NCBI GenBank assembly: GCA_965226755.1
Contig: CBDDDT010000006.1
Coordinates: 62,001 to 126,000, forward strand
Source of the DNA: Bog-113 sp965226755
GTDB lineage: Bacteria > Acidobacteriota > Terriglobia > Bryobacterales > Bryobacteraceae
DNA: 64,000 nucleotides
Direction of reading: 5' to 3'
Shown: positions 42,727 to 51,815 of the stretch, one piece after another
How the letters are laid out: each line of letters starts with the position of its first letter
Numbering within the stretch: the stretch's first letter is position 1
Translations under genes and position numbers: made by a program
Notes under the pieces: generated by a model
The model's input: the letters and a program-made list of their open reading frames with translations, nothing else
What the model was told of the DNA's origin: nothing
The model's database searches: none

Positions 42727-45396
42727 ATGTTGCGGCGTATGCGTTCGTGGGTGCGGACTCTCTTGTCCCGGAATGATTTTGAACACGGCATGCGGGAAGA
42801 GCTCCGCTTTCATATCGAGCAATATACGGAGGATCTCGTCCGCTCTGGTCTCTCGCCCGATGAGGCGATGCGCCGCGCCCGCATTGCGTTTGGCGGATTG
42901 AACAGTGTCGAAGGGGAGTGCCGGAAGGCGCGCGGCCTCGAGCCTTTCTATGAGAAAGCGCGCGAACTCCGATATGCCATTCGCCTGTTGCGAAAGACGC
43001 CCGGGTTCACCGCTACCGCCCTCCTAACGCTCGGCGTCTGCCTCGGCGCGAACCTCACTATCTTCGCCGTCATTGACTCGGTTCTTCTGCGGCCTCTGCC
43101 GTTCCCCGAACCAAGCCGTCTGGTGACCGTGTTCAATACCTACCCGAAAGCGGGGGTAGATCGCGACGGTTCGTCGCTGACCAATTACTACGAACGCCGC
43201 GGCCGCCTCCCAGCCTTACGATCGATTTCCATCTATCGCTACTCGACCGCCGTCATCGGCGCTCCAGGCTCGGCGCAAAGACAGGAAGTTACCGAAGTCT
43301 CGCCCGACTTTTTCGCCACCCTGGGAACCGGTCCCGTGATTGGCCGCGGCTTCCGAGAGGAAGAAACAACCTATAGCGCGAATAACGTCGCTGTCGTCTC
43401 CGACTTGTATTGGAGGCAGCACCTGCATGCCGACCCGCACGTTTTAGGGCGCTTGATCCGCGTGGATAGCCGCCTCGTGACAGTCATCGGGGTCCTGCCC
43501 CCGGCGTTTCGGTTTCTCTCTTCCGAAGCTCAATTGTATCTTCCGCTGGCTTCGTCTCTCGAAGCTCGCTCGCCGTTGGAACGGCACTCCGGAGGGAACG
43601 TCATCCAAATGATCGCCCGGCTCGCACCCGGAGCGACCATCGCCTTGGCGCAGTCGCAAGTCGACGCGCAGAATTCCGCGCTCGAAGCCACTGACCCGCA
43701 GGCGAAAATGATGGCGGACGCCGGCTTTCGTTCTCTCGTAGTCCCGCTGCATGCCGATCACGTCGCCGCTATCCGGCCGACGCTGCTGCTCCTGCAAGCG
43801 GGCGTACTGCTGCTGCTCCTGATCGGCGCGGTCAATCTGGCTAACCTGCTTCTCATTCGCGCCAACTCTCGCATCAAGGAACTCGCGGTCCGCCAGGCCC
43901 TGGGAGCGAGCCGCCGGCAGGTGATCAGCGAAGCGGTCATCGAAACCACCACCCTGACGATAAGCGGCGGATTGTTGGGACTTGTTATCGCGGCCTGCGG
44001 CATCCGGCTGCTCGCCTCGCTGGGCGCCGCGCATCTGCCGCTCGGATCTCAGGTCGCCTTCGATGTACGGGTGGCCTTGGTCGGACTAGCCGGAGCTATT
44101 GTCCTGGGGATCGTCCTTGCTGTGCCCATCGCTTGGTTCAATCTCCGGCGCGACCTGGACAACGCCTTAAAATCTGAGACTCGCGGCGGGATGACCGGCC
44201 ACGCCGCTCAGCGGCTTCGCCACGGCTTCACGGTTGCTCAAATCGCGTTCTCTTTTGTGCTCTTGGCCGGAGCCGGTCTGCTTGGGCTCGGTCTCAAGCG
44301 CGCGATAGCCGTCTCCCCGGGGTTCCAGGCGGACCATGTGATCAGCGCTCAAATCGCGCTGATCGGCGACAAGTATCCGTCTCCGGCGTCGGGCCTCGTC
44401 TTTGCGGAAAGACTGGTTACGAGTCTGGACCGTCAGCCGGGAGTCGCGTTTGCCGGCATCGTCAATAACGTGCCCTTCAGCGGGCATAGCGGCAAGAGCG
44501 CCGCCTTCGTCGTGGGGCATACCCTGAGGCCCGGCGAATCACCGCGCGGACATTACTCTTATGGCGTGGGCGGTGATTATTTTCAGGCCATGGGGTTCTC
44601 ACTGGTGGAAGGCCGCTTCCTCGGCGCCGCGGATTCCCGCCGCACAGAGCGAGTCTGCGTTGTCGACTCGGACTTCGCGCGCTATTACTGGCCGGGACAG
44701 AGCGCCCTTGGCCATCGCCTGTTTCAGGGTTCGGATCCCGGCCCCGAGGGCGAAGCGTTCACGGTTGTCGGCGTGGTGGGCGCGGTGAAACAGGCCGGCC
44801 TGACCGAGGATGCGGCGCAAGGAGCCGTCTATTATCCGTTTCTTTACCGCGCTGACAACCACATCTTTGTGGTCGCGCGCGCCGCGGTGTCACCCGAATC
44901 GCTCGCGCTGGCGTTACAAAAGAGCGTGCGCCAAATCGACTCGGAATTAACTGTAGATGACATCCGGCCGATGGACGCGCGCATCGCCGACTCTCTGGCG
45001 GTGCGCCGATCCCCTGCCCTGCTGGCGGGAATTTTCTCCGCGATAGCCCTGCTGCTAAGCGCGATTGGCACTTACGGCGTGCTAAGTTACGCGGTGGCGC
45101 AGCACCGGCGCGAGATCGGGGTTCGCATGGCCCTCGGCGCGGCGCCCGCGAAGATTCGCGAACACTTCTTCCTGCTCGCGTTACGTTTGCTCGCGTGCGG
45201 CGCAATCCTTGGCCTTCTTGGGGCGTGGTTAACCGGACGCGCCATGCACGCGCTTCTCTTTCATGTCCGCCCGTTTGAGGCGATTACATTAATTAGCGCC
45301 GCGGCGATCGTAACCGTCGTATCGGTGGCGTCGTGTCTGGCGCCCGCTTATCGCGCGGCTCGGATGTCCCCCATGGAAGCCTTGGCGAACGGCTGA
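42727..45396 (+). CDS. ADOP-family ABC permease (MacB/FtsX-like)
   Basis: 889 aa. The N-terminus is the ADOP prefix domain (HGMREELRFHIEQYTEDLVR, ARIAFGGLNSVEGECRKARG). Two MacB-like periplasmic domains and two FtsX permease segments follow: LLRKTPGFTATALLTLGVCL, VLLLLLIGAVNLANLLLIRA, and late AIGTYGVLSYAVAQHRREIG and VRMALGAAPAKIREH. This 'acidobacterial duplicated orphan permease' has no dedicated ATPase gene beside it, as usual for ADOPs. Its likely role is antibiotic/peptide export or resistance. It is co-transcribed with the PadR gene. Confidence 0.92.
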   Translation: MLRRMRSWVRTLLSRNDFEHGMREELRFHIEQYTEDLVRSGLSPDEAMRRARIAFGGLNSVEGECRKARGLEPFYEKARELRYAIRLLRKTPGFTATALLTLGVCLGANLTIFAVIDSVLLRPLPFPEPSRLVTVFNTYPKAGVDRDGSSLTNYYERRGRLPALRSISIYRYSTAVIGAPGSAQRQEVTEVSPDFFATLGTGPVIGRGFREEETTYSANNVAVVSDLYWRQHLHADPHVLGRLIRVDSRLVTVIGVLPPAFRFLSSEAQLYLPLASSLEARSPLERHSGGNVIQMIARLAPGATIALAQSQVDAQNSALEATDPQAKMMADAGFRSLVVPLHADHVAAIRPTLLLLQAGVLLLLLIGAVNLANLLLIRANSRIKELAVRQALGASRRQVISEAVIETTTLTISGGLLGLVIAACGIRLLASLGAAHLPLGSQVAFDVRVALVGLAGAIVLGIVLAVPIAWFNLRRDLDNALKSETRGGMTGHAAQRLRHGFTVAQIAFSFVLLAGAGLLGLGLKRAIAVSPGFQADHVISAQIALIGDKYPSPASGLVFAERLVTSLDRQPGVAFAGIVNNVPFSGHSGKSAAFVVGHTLRPGESPRGHYSYGVGGDYFQAMGFSLVEGRFLGAADSRRTERVCVVDSDFARYYWPGQSALGHRLFQGSDPGPEGEAFTVVGVVGAVKQAGLTEDAAQGAVYYPFLYRADNHIFVVARAAVSPESLALALQKSVRQIDSELTVDDIRPMDARIADSLAVRRSPALLAGIFSAIALLLSAIGTYGVLSYAVAQHRREIGVRMALGAAPAKIREHFFLLALRLLACGAILGLLGAWLTGRAMHALLFHVRPFEAITLISAAAIVTVVSVASCLAPAYRAARMSPMEALANG

Positions 45397-45406
45397 GCGC
45401 GGATAG

Positions 45407-46516
45407 CTATCGTACGATGAGGCCGACGCCGCTGGAGGTGGCGAACGCGATATCCAGCTTCCGGTCAGATGAGAAGCGCCCCACTAAGGCTGCGACGGGC
45501 GAACCGGAAAGATGGTAAGGATGCGCGAGTTGGAAGGAGCCGTCCCCGTTGCCGATCCCGACATCCAGCAAGTTTTCGTCCAGGCCCGTGCTGATCACAT
45601 CCAGTTTGCCATCGCCATTCAGATCTCCGGCCGCGAGCACGACGGTTCCCGATGGGCCGTTGGTGCTCACGGCTTGCGGGAAAAATCCGCCGCCACGGTT
45701 CAGGGAAACCGTTATCACGTTGTTCAGAATCAACCCGGTGACGACGTCGATCTTGCCATCCCCATTAAAGTCGCCCAGCACTAAACCGTTGGGATACGGA
45801 AGTGTTCCTTCAAACAGCGGCTTCGACCATAGATAGAACGTTCCGTCGCCATTCCCGAGCCATACCTGAAAGCCCTGTCCAAAGCCGAAGACGCCGACGA
45901 AATCCAAAATACCGTCGCCGTTCATGTCCGCGAGAGCGGTTTGCGTCCACGCCGCGTAGCCGTTGTTGAAAATGAAACTGATCGGGGGCTGAAACGTCCC
46001 GTCGCCATTGGAAAGGAACACGTCGGTGTTCTCGCTCTGCACAGAGGAGACGACAATATCGGGAATGCCGTCGTCATTCACGTCGCCCACCGCGACGCTT
46101 TGCGTCTGGATGCCGGCGGGGAAATCCTGGTGAGCCTGAAACGTGCCGTCTCCATTGCCGAACAGAACGGAAATGGAGCCAGACCCGAAGTTCGCGGTGA
46201 CCACGTCGAGATTTCCGTCCCGATTAAAATCGCCGACCGCGATTCCTTTCGGTTGGCCGCCGGTGGGAAACACCGCGGCCGCGCCGAAGTTCGCTTCACC
46301 CAGGCCCAGCAGGACGGAAACGTTATCGCTCGATTGGTTAGACGTGATCAAATCCGGGATGCCGTCATTGTTGAAGTCTCCGGTCGCGAGTCCGTAAGCT
46401 CCCGACGCTCCCGCGCCGAGAGGGAAAGTCCTGATAGACGTGTCTTGCGATTCAGCTATTCGGGAACCGCCGGTGAGCAGCACAACCAATGCCGCACACT
46501 GCAATATCAGGCGCAT
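45407..46516 (-). CDS. Secreted FG-GAP/VCBS-repeat protein
   Basis: 369 aa with signal peptide (MRLILQCAALVVLLTGGSRI). The rest is about seven repeats of the FG-GAP type, each with a DFNNDGIPDLI / DFNRDGNLDVVT / DLNGDGKLDVI loop and intervening LGxGDGTF pattern (FGNGDGTFQAHQDFP, WLGNGDGTFYLWS). These form a calcium-binding propeller. Binding function is likely, but the target is unknown. It converges with the ADOP permease gene. Confidence 0.88.
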   Translation of the reverse strand: MRLILQCAALVVLLTGGSRIAESQDTSIRTFPLGAGASGAYGLATGDFNNDGIPDLITSNQSSDNVSVLLGLGEANFGAAAVFPTGGQPKGIAVGDFNRDGNLDVVTANFGSGSISVLFGNGDGTFQAHQDFPAGIQTQSVAVGDVNDDGIPDIVVSSVQSENTDVFLSNGDGTFQPPISFIFNNGYAAWTQTALADMNGDGILDFVGVFGFGQGFQVWLGNGDGTFYLWSKPLFEGTLPYPNGLVLGDFNGDGKIDVVTGLILNNVITVSLNRGGGFFPQAVSTNGPSGTVVLAAGDLNGDGKLDVISTGLDENLLDVGIGNGDGSFQLAHPYHLSGSPVAALVGRFSSDRKLDIAFATSSGVGLIVR

Positions 46517-46541
46517 CCATCGATATTATCAAGCCGCTCCT

Positions 46542-47018
46542 TCACCGTTTAGAGCTCTTACCCTGATGCCGCAATTCGAGCTCCATGAACCTTGCGGACG
46601 GCGAGGCATTCGCGTTATAGCGTTCGATGTCGCGAAATCCAGCGGCTTCGTAGAGTTTCTGCGCGGAAGCCATTTTCGGTAAAGTGTCCAGCCGCATCCA
46701 CGCGTAGTTCAATTCGCGAGCTCCGCGCGCCAAAGCGCCGATCAATTCCGCTCCCACGCCGCGCCCCCGAAACGCATCGCGGACGAACAGGCGTTTCATT
46801 TCGGCCGTTTCCGTATCGAGCTCGCGGAGCGCGGCGCACCCCGCGAAATCGCCGTCTTCGGTCGCCAACAGAATCAAACAGTACCCGCCCGGCAGTCCGT
46901 CGATTTCTTTGTCAAAGCTCTGCAGGCAGACGTCCTCCCGCAGCCAGTCGCCGTATTCGCGAAACAGCGCCCGCACGTGATCCATATCCGCGGAAGTCGC
47001 CGGCCGGATCTCCAGCAT
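46542..47018 (-). CDS. GNAT-family N-acetyltransferase
   Basis: 158 aa with GNAT motifs: N-terminal IRPATSADMDHVRALFREYG, motif A with MKRLFVRDAFRGRGVGAELI (R-x-x-G-x-G/A acetyl-CoA loop) and motif B AWMRLDTLPKMASAQKLYEA, followed by AGFRDIERYN. The acceptor is unknown. The start codon faces that of the uracil-DNA glycosylase gene with 25 bases between them. Confidence 0.88.
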   Translation of the reverse strand: MLEIRPATSADMDHVRALFREYGDWLREDVCLQSFDKEIDGLPGGYCLILLATEDGDFAGCAALRELDTETAEMKRLFVRDAFRGRGVGAELIGALARGARELNYAWMRLDTLPKMASAQKLYEAAGFRDIERYNANASPSARFMELELRHQGKSSKR

Positions 47019-47043
47019 GGGATCATACTACTCGAACGGCGAA

Positions 47044-47703
47044 ATGGCGAGGAAACAAACCGATTCAGCGGCCCCCTTTGTGCCCGCGTCTCACGACTTG
47101 TCAGTGCTGGCCGACGCATCCCAGAAATGCCAGGGATGCCCGCTTGACCAGTTCGCCACCCAGACCGTTTTCGGCGAGGGTCCACCGGAAGCACGCGTCA
47201 TGCTCGTCGGGGAACAGCCCGGGGATTCGGAAGACCGCGCCGGCCATCCGTCCGTCGGTCCCGCCGGCCGTCTCCTCGACCAAGCTCTCGAAGAAGCCGG
47301 CATTGACCGGGCCCAAGTCTATACCACCAATGCCGTGAAGGACTTCAAGTTCGTCGAACGCGGCAAGCGGCGCCTGCACCAGAAGCCAGGCGCCGCCGAG
47401 ATCTCCGCATGCCGTCCCTGGCTGGAAGCCGAAGTCGCCGCCATCCGGCCCGCGATTGTCGTCTGCCTTGGCGGCGCCGCCGCCCAATCAGTCATGGGGC
47501 GCGCTGTAAAAGTGCTTACCGAGCGCGGCAAGTTGCTGCCTTACCAGTGGGCCCGCCAGGCGCTGATCACCATTCACCCATCCGCGATTCTCCGCACTCC
47601 GGATGAAGCGCTGAAAGCTGAACAGTACCGCGCCTTCGTCGAAGACCTCCGGATGATTCCGCACGCGATCAGCGGGAATTTTCGCGCCGAGGCGTTACAC
47701 TGA
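47044..47703 (+). CDS. udgX: Uracil-DNA glycosylase, UdgX type
   Basis: 219 aa from ATG 47044. It belongs to the family-4-like iron-sulfur uracil-DNA glycosylases. Four cysteines occur at typical places (C29 and C32 in CQGCPLDQ, then in SACRPWLE and VVCLGG). The active site is VMLVGEQPGDSED, the GEQPG form specific to UdgX, and the late motif is TIHPSAILR. The extra loop GKRRLHQKP carries His112, the residue which in UdgX bonds covalently to the uracil-containing DNA (usual form KRRIH). Expected role: removal or trapping of uracil in DNA. Confidence 0.9.
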   Translation: MARKQTDSAAPFVPASHDLSVLADASQKCQGCPLDQFATQTVFGEGPPEARVMLVGEQPGDSEDRAGHPSVGPAGRLLDQALEEAGIDRAQVYTTNAVKDFKFVERGKRRLHQKPGAAEISACRPWLEAEVAAIRPAIVVCLGGAAAQSVMGRAVKVLTERGKLLPYQWARQALITIHPSAILRTPDEALKAEQYRAFVEDLRMIPHAISGNFRAEALH

Positions 47704-47722
47704 AACCGGAAAGAGACAGCCT

Positions 47723-48595
47723 ATGGCACTCGGAATACTGAAAAGTTTGCAATCAGCGTACTCGAATCTGAACCCCGAACAGGTTCGCCAATTGGCGGTC
47801 AAACCGCTTTCCATTGAACTGGTGGCGGATAGCGAAGAAGCTTACTCCTATATGGAGGCGTTTCTCATTCCGGCCCGAACTTTCGCGGCAGATCGGGTAG
47901 CCGGGCTCCGCACGTTGCACAGGGCGACCAACCCCGATAAGCCCGCGACCGCCGATATCACGATCTTTGAACAGGGCCTTCCCTGCCCCACGGGTTCCTT
48001 TGTGTTCTATGTCGATCATCCGGAACAGACCGTCGACGAGATTCTGGCGGCGCGCTCCGATCTGGAAATCAGTCTTGCGCGCCAGTTCCTCGCCTTCCGC
48101 GAACCGGCCATCCATCGCCTGATCGGCCGCATCGCCAAAGAGAACGCGCTCTTCACGCTCGCCACGGCGATGCCCAACATCATCCCGAGTTTCTTCGAAC
48201 TGCCCTGGGCGCTCGGCGAGTATGCGACCGATTCGGCTTTCCTCACTGTCAATCAGGTGCGCATGGCGTTCCTCATCGCCGCCGCCAGCGGGCGCAACAT
48301 CGGCCTCGCCGATCAAAAAGCCGAAATTTTCGGCATTGTCGCCAGCGCATTCGGGTGGCGCGCTCTCGCCCGGGAACTCGTCGGCAAAATTCCGCTGGGC
48401 GGCGGACTCATTCCCAAAGCCGCCATTTCCTGGGCGGGAACTTTCGTCGTTGGACGCGCCATCGAGCAGGCGTATGTAACCGGCACGCGTCTCCGCCGAA
48501 ATGAGCATAAAGAGCTTTACGCGCGGGCGCTGGTCAAGGGAAAGGAAGTTGCGGTTCACCTCCTCCACACGCTGAGGAAACCATCCGCCGCTTGA
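47723..48595 (+). CDS. Hypothetical protein with DUF697-like C-terminus
   Basis: 290 aa. The N-terminal part (to about 135) has no recognised motif. The C-terminal half (about 160-275) resembles the DUF697/UPF0283 helical region: FLTVNQVRMAFLIAAASGRN, AEIFGIVASAFGWRALAREL, VGKIPLGGGLIPKAAISWAG and TFVVGRAIEQAYVTG. That region is often linked to GTPases or to inner-membrane association. No GTPase domain is seen here. The function is unknown. It starts 20 bases after udgX, so co-transcription is likely. Confidence 0.6.
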   Translation: MALGILKSLQSAYSNLNPEQVRQLAVKPLSIELVADSEEAYSYMEAFLIPARTFAADRVAGLRTLHRATNPDKPATADITIFEQGLPCPTGSFVFYVDHPEQTVDEILAARSDLEISLARQFLAFREPAIHRLIGRIAKENALFTLATAMPNIIPSFFELPWALGEYATDSAFLTVNQVRMAFLIAAASGRNIGLADQKAEIFGIVASAFGWRALARELVGKIPLGGGLIPKAAISWAGTFVVGRAIEQAYVTGTRLRRNEHKELYARALVKGKEVAVHLLHTLRKPSAA

Positions 48596-48610
48596 ACCGT
48601 CTTTACCTTC

Positions 48611-49480
48611 ATGCGCCATACCTTTTTCGCTATCCCCTTGTCGCTGGCTGGCCTGTGTCTGCTCCCTGCCATGGCTGCAGCCGACACCTTGACGCTGCGC
48701 AACGGCCAAGTCGTTCAGGGCGCCTATCTCGGGGGGTCGGCCCGGGAGATCCGCATGGATCTGGGCGACCATGTGCAAAGTTTTCCCCTCGATCAGATCT
48801 CGGCCTTGCAGTTCGATTCCGGACCGCTGCCCACCCAGGGCTACAATCCGCCGCCCCAGCCGCAGGGCTACAACAATCCTCAATCGACCGCGGGGAATAA
48901 CTCCGCCAACAGCGCCCCGGCCGTCGGCTATAACCCTGGCGGCGACAATCCGGCTCCGAACAACCCCGGACCGATGGGGATCACGCTTCCGTCCGGGACC
49001 GTCATCACCGTCCGGATGATCGACGCGGTCGATTCCGATTCGTCTTCGCTCGGTCGAACCTATCGCGCCAGTGTGGATGAGCCTGTCCTCGTCAATGGCC
49101 AGCCCTTAATTCCGCGAGGCGCCGCCGTCCTCACGAAAGTGGTGCAGGATCAGCAGTCCGGCAAGATCGAAGGCCGCACCGTAGTCGCCCTTGCGCTCCA
49201 ATCCGTTGTGATCAATGGACAGCCGGTGGATCTCTCATCGCAACAGGTCTCTGAAGCCAGCAGCTCGCGCGGTTCGCGGAGCGCCAAAGTGATCGGCGGA
49301 TCGGCCGTATTGGGAACGCTTCTGGGCGCCGTGGCCGGCGGCGGTCGTGGGGCTGCGATCGGCGCGGCGTCTGGGGCCGCCGTGGGAACTGGCGCCGAGG
49401 TCCTGACCCACGGACAGCGGGTTCGCATCCCTTCCGAATCGCGTCTGAGTTTCACCCTGAGCAACCCGGTCAGCCTGTAG
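48611..49480 (+). CDS. Secreted hypothetical protein
   Basis: 289 aa with a signal peptide (FFAIPLSLAGLCLLPAMAAA). The first mature segment, ADTLTLRNGQVVQGAYLGGS and REIRMDLGD, resembles a small LSM/SH3-like fold seen in exported acidobacterial proteins. A Pro/Asn/Gly/Gln-rich linker follows (PPPQPQGYNNPQSTAGNN). The C-terminal part has IDAVDSDSSSLGRTYRASVD and a Gly/Ala-rich GGSAVLGTLLGAVAGGGRGA, like glycine-zipper segments. The function is unknown. It lies 15 bases after the previous gene. Confidence 0.65.
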   Translation: MRHTFFAIPLSLAGLCLLPAMAAADTLTLRNGQVVQGAYLGGSAREIRMDLGDHVQSFPLDQISALQFDSGPLPTQGYNPPPQPQGYNNPQSTAGNNSANSAPAVGYNPGGDNPAPNNPGPMGITLPSGTVITVRMIDAVDSDSSSLGRTYRASVDEPVLVNGQPLIPRGAAVLTKVVQDQQSGKIEGRTVVALALQSVVINGQPVDLSSQQVSEASSSRGSRSAKVIGGSAVLGTLLGAVAGGGRGAAIGAASGAAVGTGAEVLTHGQRVRIPSESRLSFTLSNPVSL

Positions 49481-49579
49481 TCCGCTCTGGGCATGGCGGG
49501 GCCCTGTCCAGCCGCTGGTCCGTGAAACAAGCGCTTTGTTATCATGGAATTTCATTCCCCCCTTTTGAGGTAGATCCCC

Positions 49580-50842
49580 TTGGCGTTACTGGAAGGTTGC
49601 AAGCATTCGATTGAAGTTTCTGTTCCCGTGGACGCCGTTGACGCGGAAGCGGTGAAAGTAGCCGGCGAGTTTCAAAAGAAAGCCCGATTGCCCGGATTCC
49701 GTCCCGGCAAAGCGCCGCTCGCCATGATCCGCAAGAACTTTGAGCCCGATATCCGGGAAAAAGTGATCGGGAATTTAATTCCCCGCTTCCTCGACGAACA
49801 GTTCGAGCAGGAGCACCTCAAAGTGGTGAGCCGTCCCGACATAACCGATGTGCAGTTTAAACCGGGCGAACCGCTGGTCTTCAAAGCGGAATTCGAAGTC
49901 GCTCCGGAATTCGAACTTGGTGAGTATCGCGGGCTGGAGGTCGCTTACGAGGAGCCCGTCGTCACCGACGAAGACGTAGACAAACGTCTTGAGGAAATGC
50001 GCCAGCAGAAGGCCTCTTACGTCAATGTGGACCCGCGTCCGCTTGAAGACGGAGACTTTGCCGTCCTCTCGCTCGAAAGCACCGGCGGTTTAGCTGAACC
50101 CGTGAAAAGCGATGAGATGATGCTCGAAATTAACGGCAAGGATACGCTGCCCGAGTTCACCGCGGGTCTCCGAGGTCTTTCTCCGGAGGATCAAAAGGAT
50201 GTCGATGTCGCTTACCCCGAAGATTACGGCTCGGAAAATCTGGCCGGCAAGACGGTCACGTTTCACATCCAGGTAAAAGGAGTTCGGCGGAAAGAGCTTC
50301 CCGAGATCAATGACGATTTCGCGCAGGATCTGGGCGACTTCCGCGTCGTGAGCGAACTTCGCGATGCGGTCCGCAAGGTCATCTTCGGGCAGCGCGAGTT
50401 CGACGCCCGGCAGACCGCCAAAAATGCGCTCGTCGAGAAACTCGTTGACGCGCACAGCTTCCCTATTCCCCAGGTGTACGTAGACCGGCAGATCCAGACG
50501 CGCGTTTCGCAGCGGCTCGAAGAACTCGCTCAGGAAGGCACGGATATCAGCCAGTTCAAGCCGGACTGGACGAAGTTGAGGGAAGCGCAAGGCGATCAGG
50601 CCAAACGCGAAGTCATGGCCAGCCTGCTGTTAGGCCGCGTCGCCGAGCGCGAGACCCTGCACGCCACCCAGGAAGAAGTGGACAAGCAGGTCGAACAGAT
50701 CGCGCGCCAGCAGCGCCAGCCCATAGCCGTAGCCCGCCGCAAGCTCCAGGAAAATGGCGGCCTGGATCGCATCGCCAATCACATCGTCACCGGGAAAACG
50801 CTGGACCTGCTGTTCGAGCAGGCGCGCAAAGTCTCCCCGTAA
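49580..50842 (+). CDS. tig: Trigger factor
   Basis: 420 aa from a TTG preceded by TGAGG. The ribosome-binding domain carries FRPGKAPLAMIRKNF (the GFRxGKxP signature in PGFRPGKAP). The PPIase (FKBP-like) part is about 150-235, with LPEFTAGLRGLSPEDQKDVD, and the C-terminal chaperone arms follow. It assists folding of nascent chains at the ribosome exit. In many bacteria tig is followed by clpP-clpX-lon. Here the downstream neighbour is a reverse-strand transglutaminase, and clpX lies 8.9 kb further on. Confidence 0.94.
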   Translation: MALLEGCKHSIEVSVPVDAVDAEAVKVAGEFQKKARLPGFRPGKAPLAMIRKNFEPDIREKVIGNLIPRFLDEQFEQEHLKVVSRPDITDVQFKPGEPLVFKAEFEVAPEFELGEYRGLEVAYEEPVVTDEDVDKRLEEMRQQKASYVNVDPRPLEDGDFAVLSLESTGGLAEPVKSDEMMLEINGKDTLPEFTAGLRGLSPEDQKDVDVAYPEDYGSENLAGKTVTFHIQVKGVRRKELPEINDDFAQDLGDFRVVSELRDAVRKVIFGQREFDARQTAKNALVEKLVDAHSFPIPQVYVDRQIQTRVSQRLEELAQEGTDISQFKPDWTKLREAQGDQAKREVMASLLLGRVAERETLHATQEEVDKQVEQIARQQRQPIAVARRKLQENGGLDRIANHIVTGKTLDLLFEQARKVSP

Positions 50843-50846
50843 ATCT

Positions 50847-51815
50847 CTACTGCTGCTGTTGCTGTTGCGCGACCAGGAGTTCGGTTTCCTTATCCTTCTC
50901 GAGAAAGCGCGACCATTCTTCGTCGGCTGCAAACTCCTGATCCGGCGGCAGCACGGCTTCCGATGGCGTCACCCGCACGCGCACCTGCAATTCGGTGTCT
51001 GCTTTGCCTTGCATGGTTCCGACCGTCGGCGGAACATCCGCGTAGTCGCGTCCAATGGCGGTTCGGATATGCCGCCCGCCCGCGATCAGATCGTTGGTGG
51101 GATCGAAGCCCGTCCAGCCGGATCCGGGCAGCAGGACTTCCACCCAGGCATGCGTCGCGCCCTCCGAAGAGCGGTCTGCGTTCTCGGTGCCGTGATGCAG
51201 ATAGCCGCTCACATAGCGGCACGGAATCCGGAGATTCCGGACGATCGCGATCATAATGTGGGCGAAGTCCTGGCACACGCCCTGGCGCGTCCGCAAGGCG
51301 TCTTCGATCGGGGAATCGACCGAGGTGCTCTGCTTGACGTACGTGAACCCGCGGTACAGGCTCGAGTTCAAATAACGCATCAGCTCCAGCGGGTCCCGTC
51401 CGCCGCGTTCATGGACGCCAAGCTCCTTCGAGAGTTGCTCGAGTTCCGGCGACGTGCGGGCGAACTCGCTGGGCATCAGCATGTCCCAGTAGTCCTCGCT
51501 CGCGATCATTTCGTCGATCTCGCGCCAGGCGTCCGGCCCCAGAGACTCCGGCAGCGGATGCGGCGGCTCCACGTCGACCAGTGCGTCGGCGATGATGGTC
51601 AGCTGCCGGTGCTCGCCCGGGATGTCGAAATGATGAACGATGTTGCCCACGTGGTCGCGAAATGAGAAGATGCGCGCGCGCGGGCTCACCGAAAGCTGGA
51701 AGGTGAAGCATCGCTGGGCGTTCTCGCTCCGCGGGTGCATGCGCACTTCCATGACGCTCTGGGAAACAGGGCGGCTATACCGGTATCGGGTGAAGTGACG
51801 GATCGCGTAGAACAT
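50847..51815 (-). CDS. Transglutaminase-like protein of the Anbu/amidoligase cluster
   Basis: 322 aa. An N-terminal beta part (HFTRYRYSRPVSQSVMEVRM) precedes a transglutaminase-like core with the catalytic Cys in RQGVCQDFAHIMIAIVRNL, the His in THAWVEVLLPGSGW, and the Asp in FDPTND. The C-terminus ends in an EKDKETELLVAQ-poly-Gln tail. Such proteins accompany alpha-E and circularly permuted ATP-grasp proteins and are thought to process a peptide tag. It overlaps the alpha-E gene by one base. Confidence 0.9.
   Translation of the reverse strand: MFYAIRHFTRYRYSRPVSQSVMEVRMHPRSENAQRCFTFQLSVSPRARIFSFRDHVGNIVHHFDIPGEHRQLTIIADALVDVEPPHPLPESLGPDAWREIDEMIASEDYWDMLMPSEFARTSPELEQLSKELGVHERGGRDPLELMRYLNSSLYRGFTYVKQSTSVDSPIEDALRTRQGVCQDFAHIMIAIVRNLRIPCRYVSGYLHHGTENADRSSEGATHAWVEVLLPGSGWTGFDPTNDLIAGGRHIRTAIGRDYADVPPTVGTMQGKADTELQVRVRVTPSEAVLPPDQEFAADEEWSRFLEKDKETELLVAQQQQQQ

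Noticed and set aside
43444..44034. 196-codon frame antisense to the ADOP permease
   Set aside because: Shadow of the permease gene; no start signal or motif.
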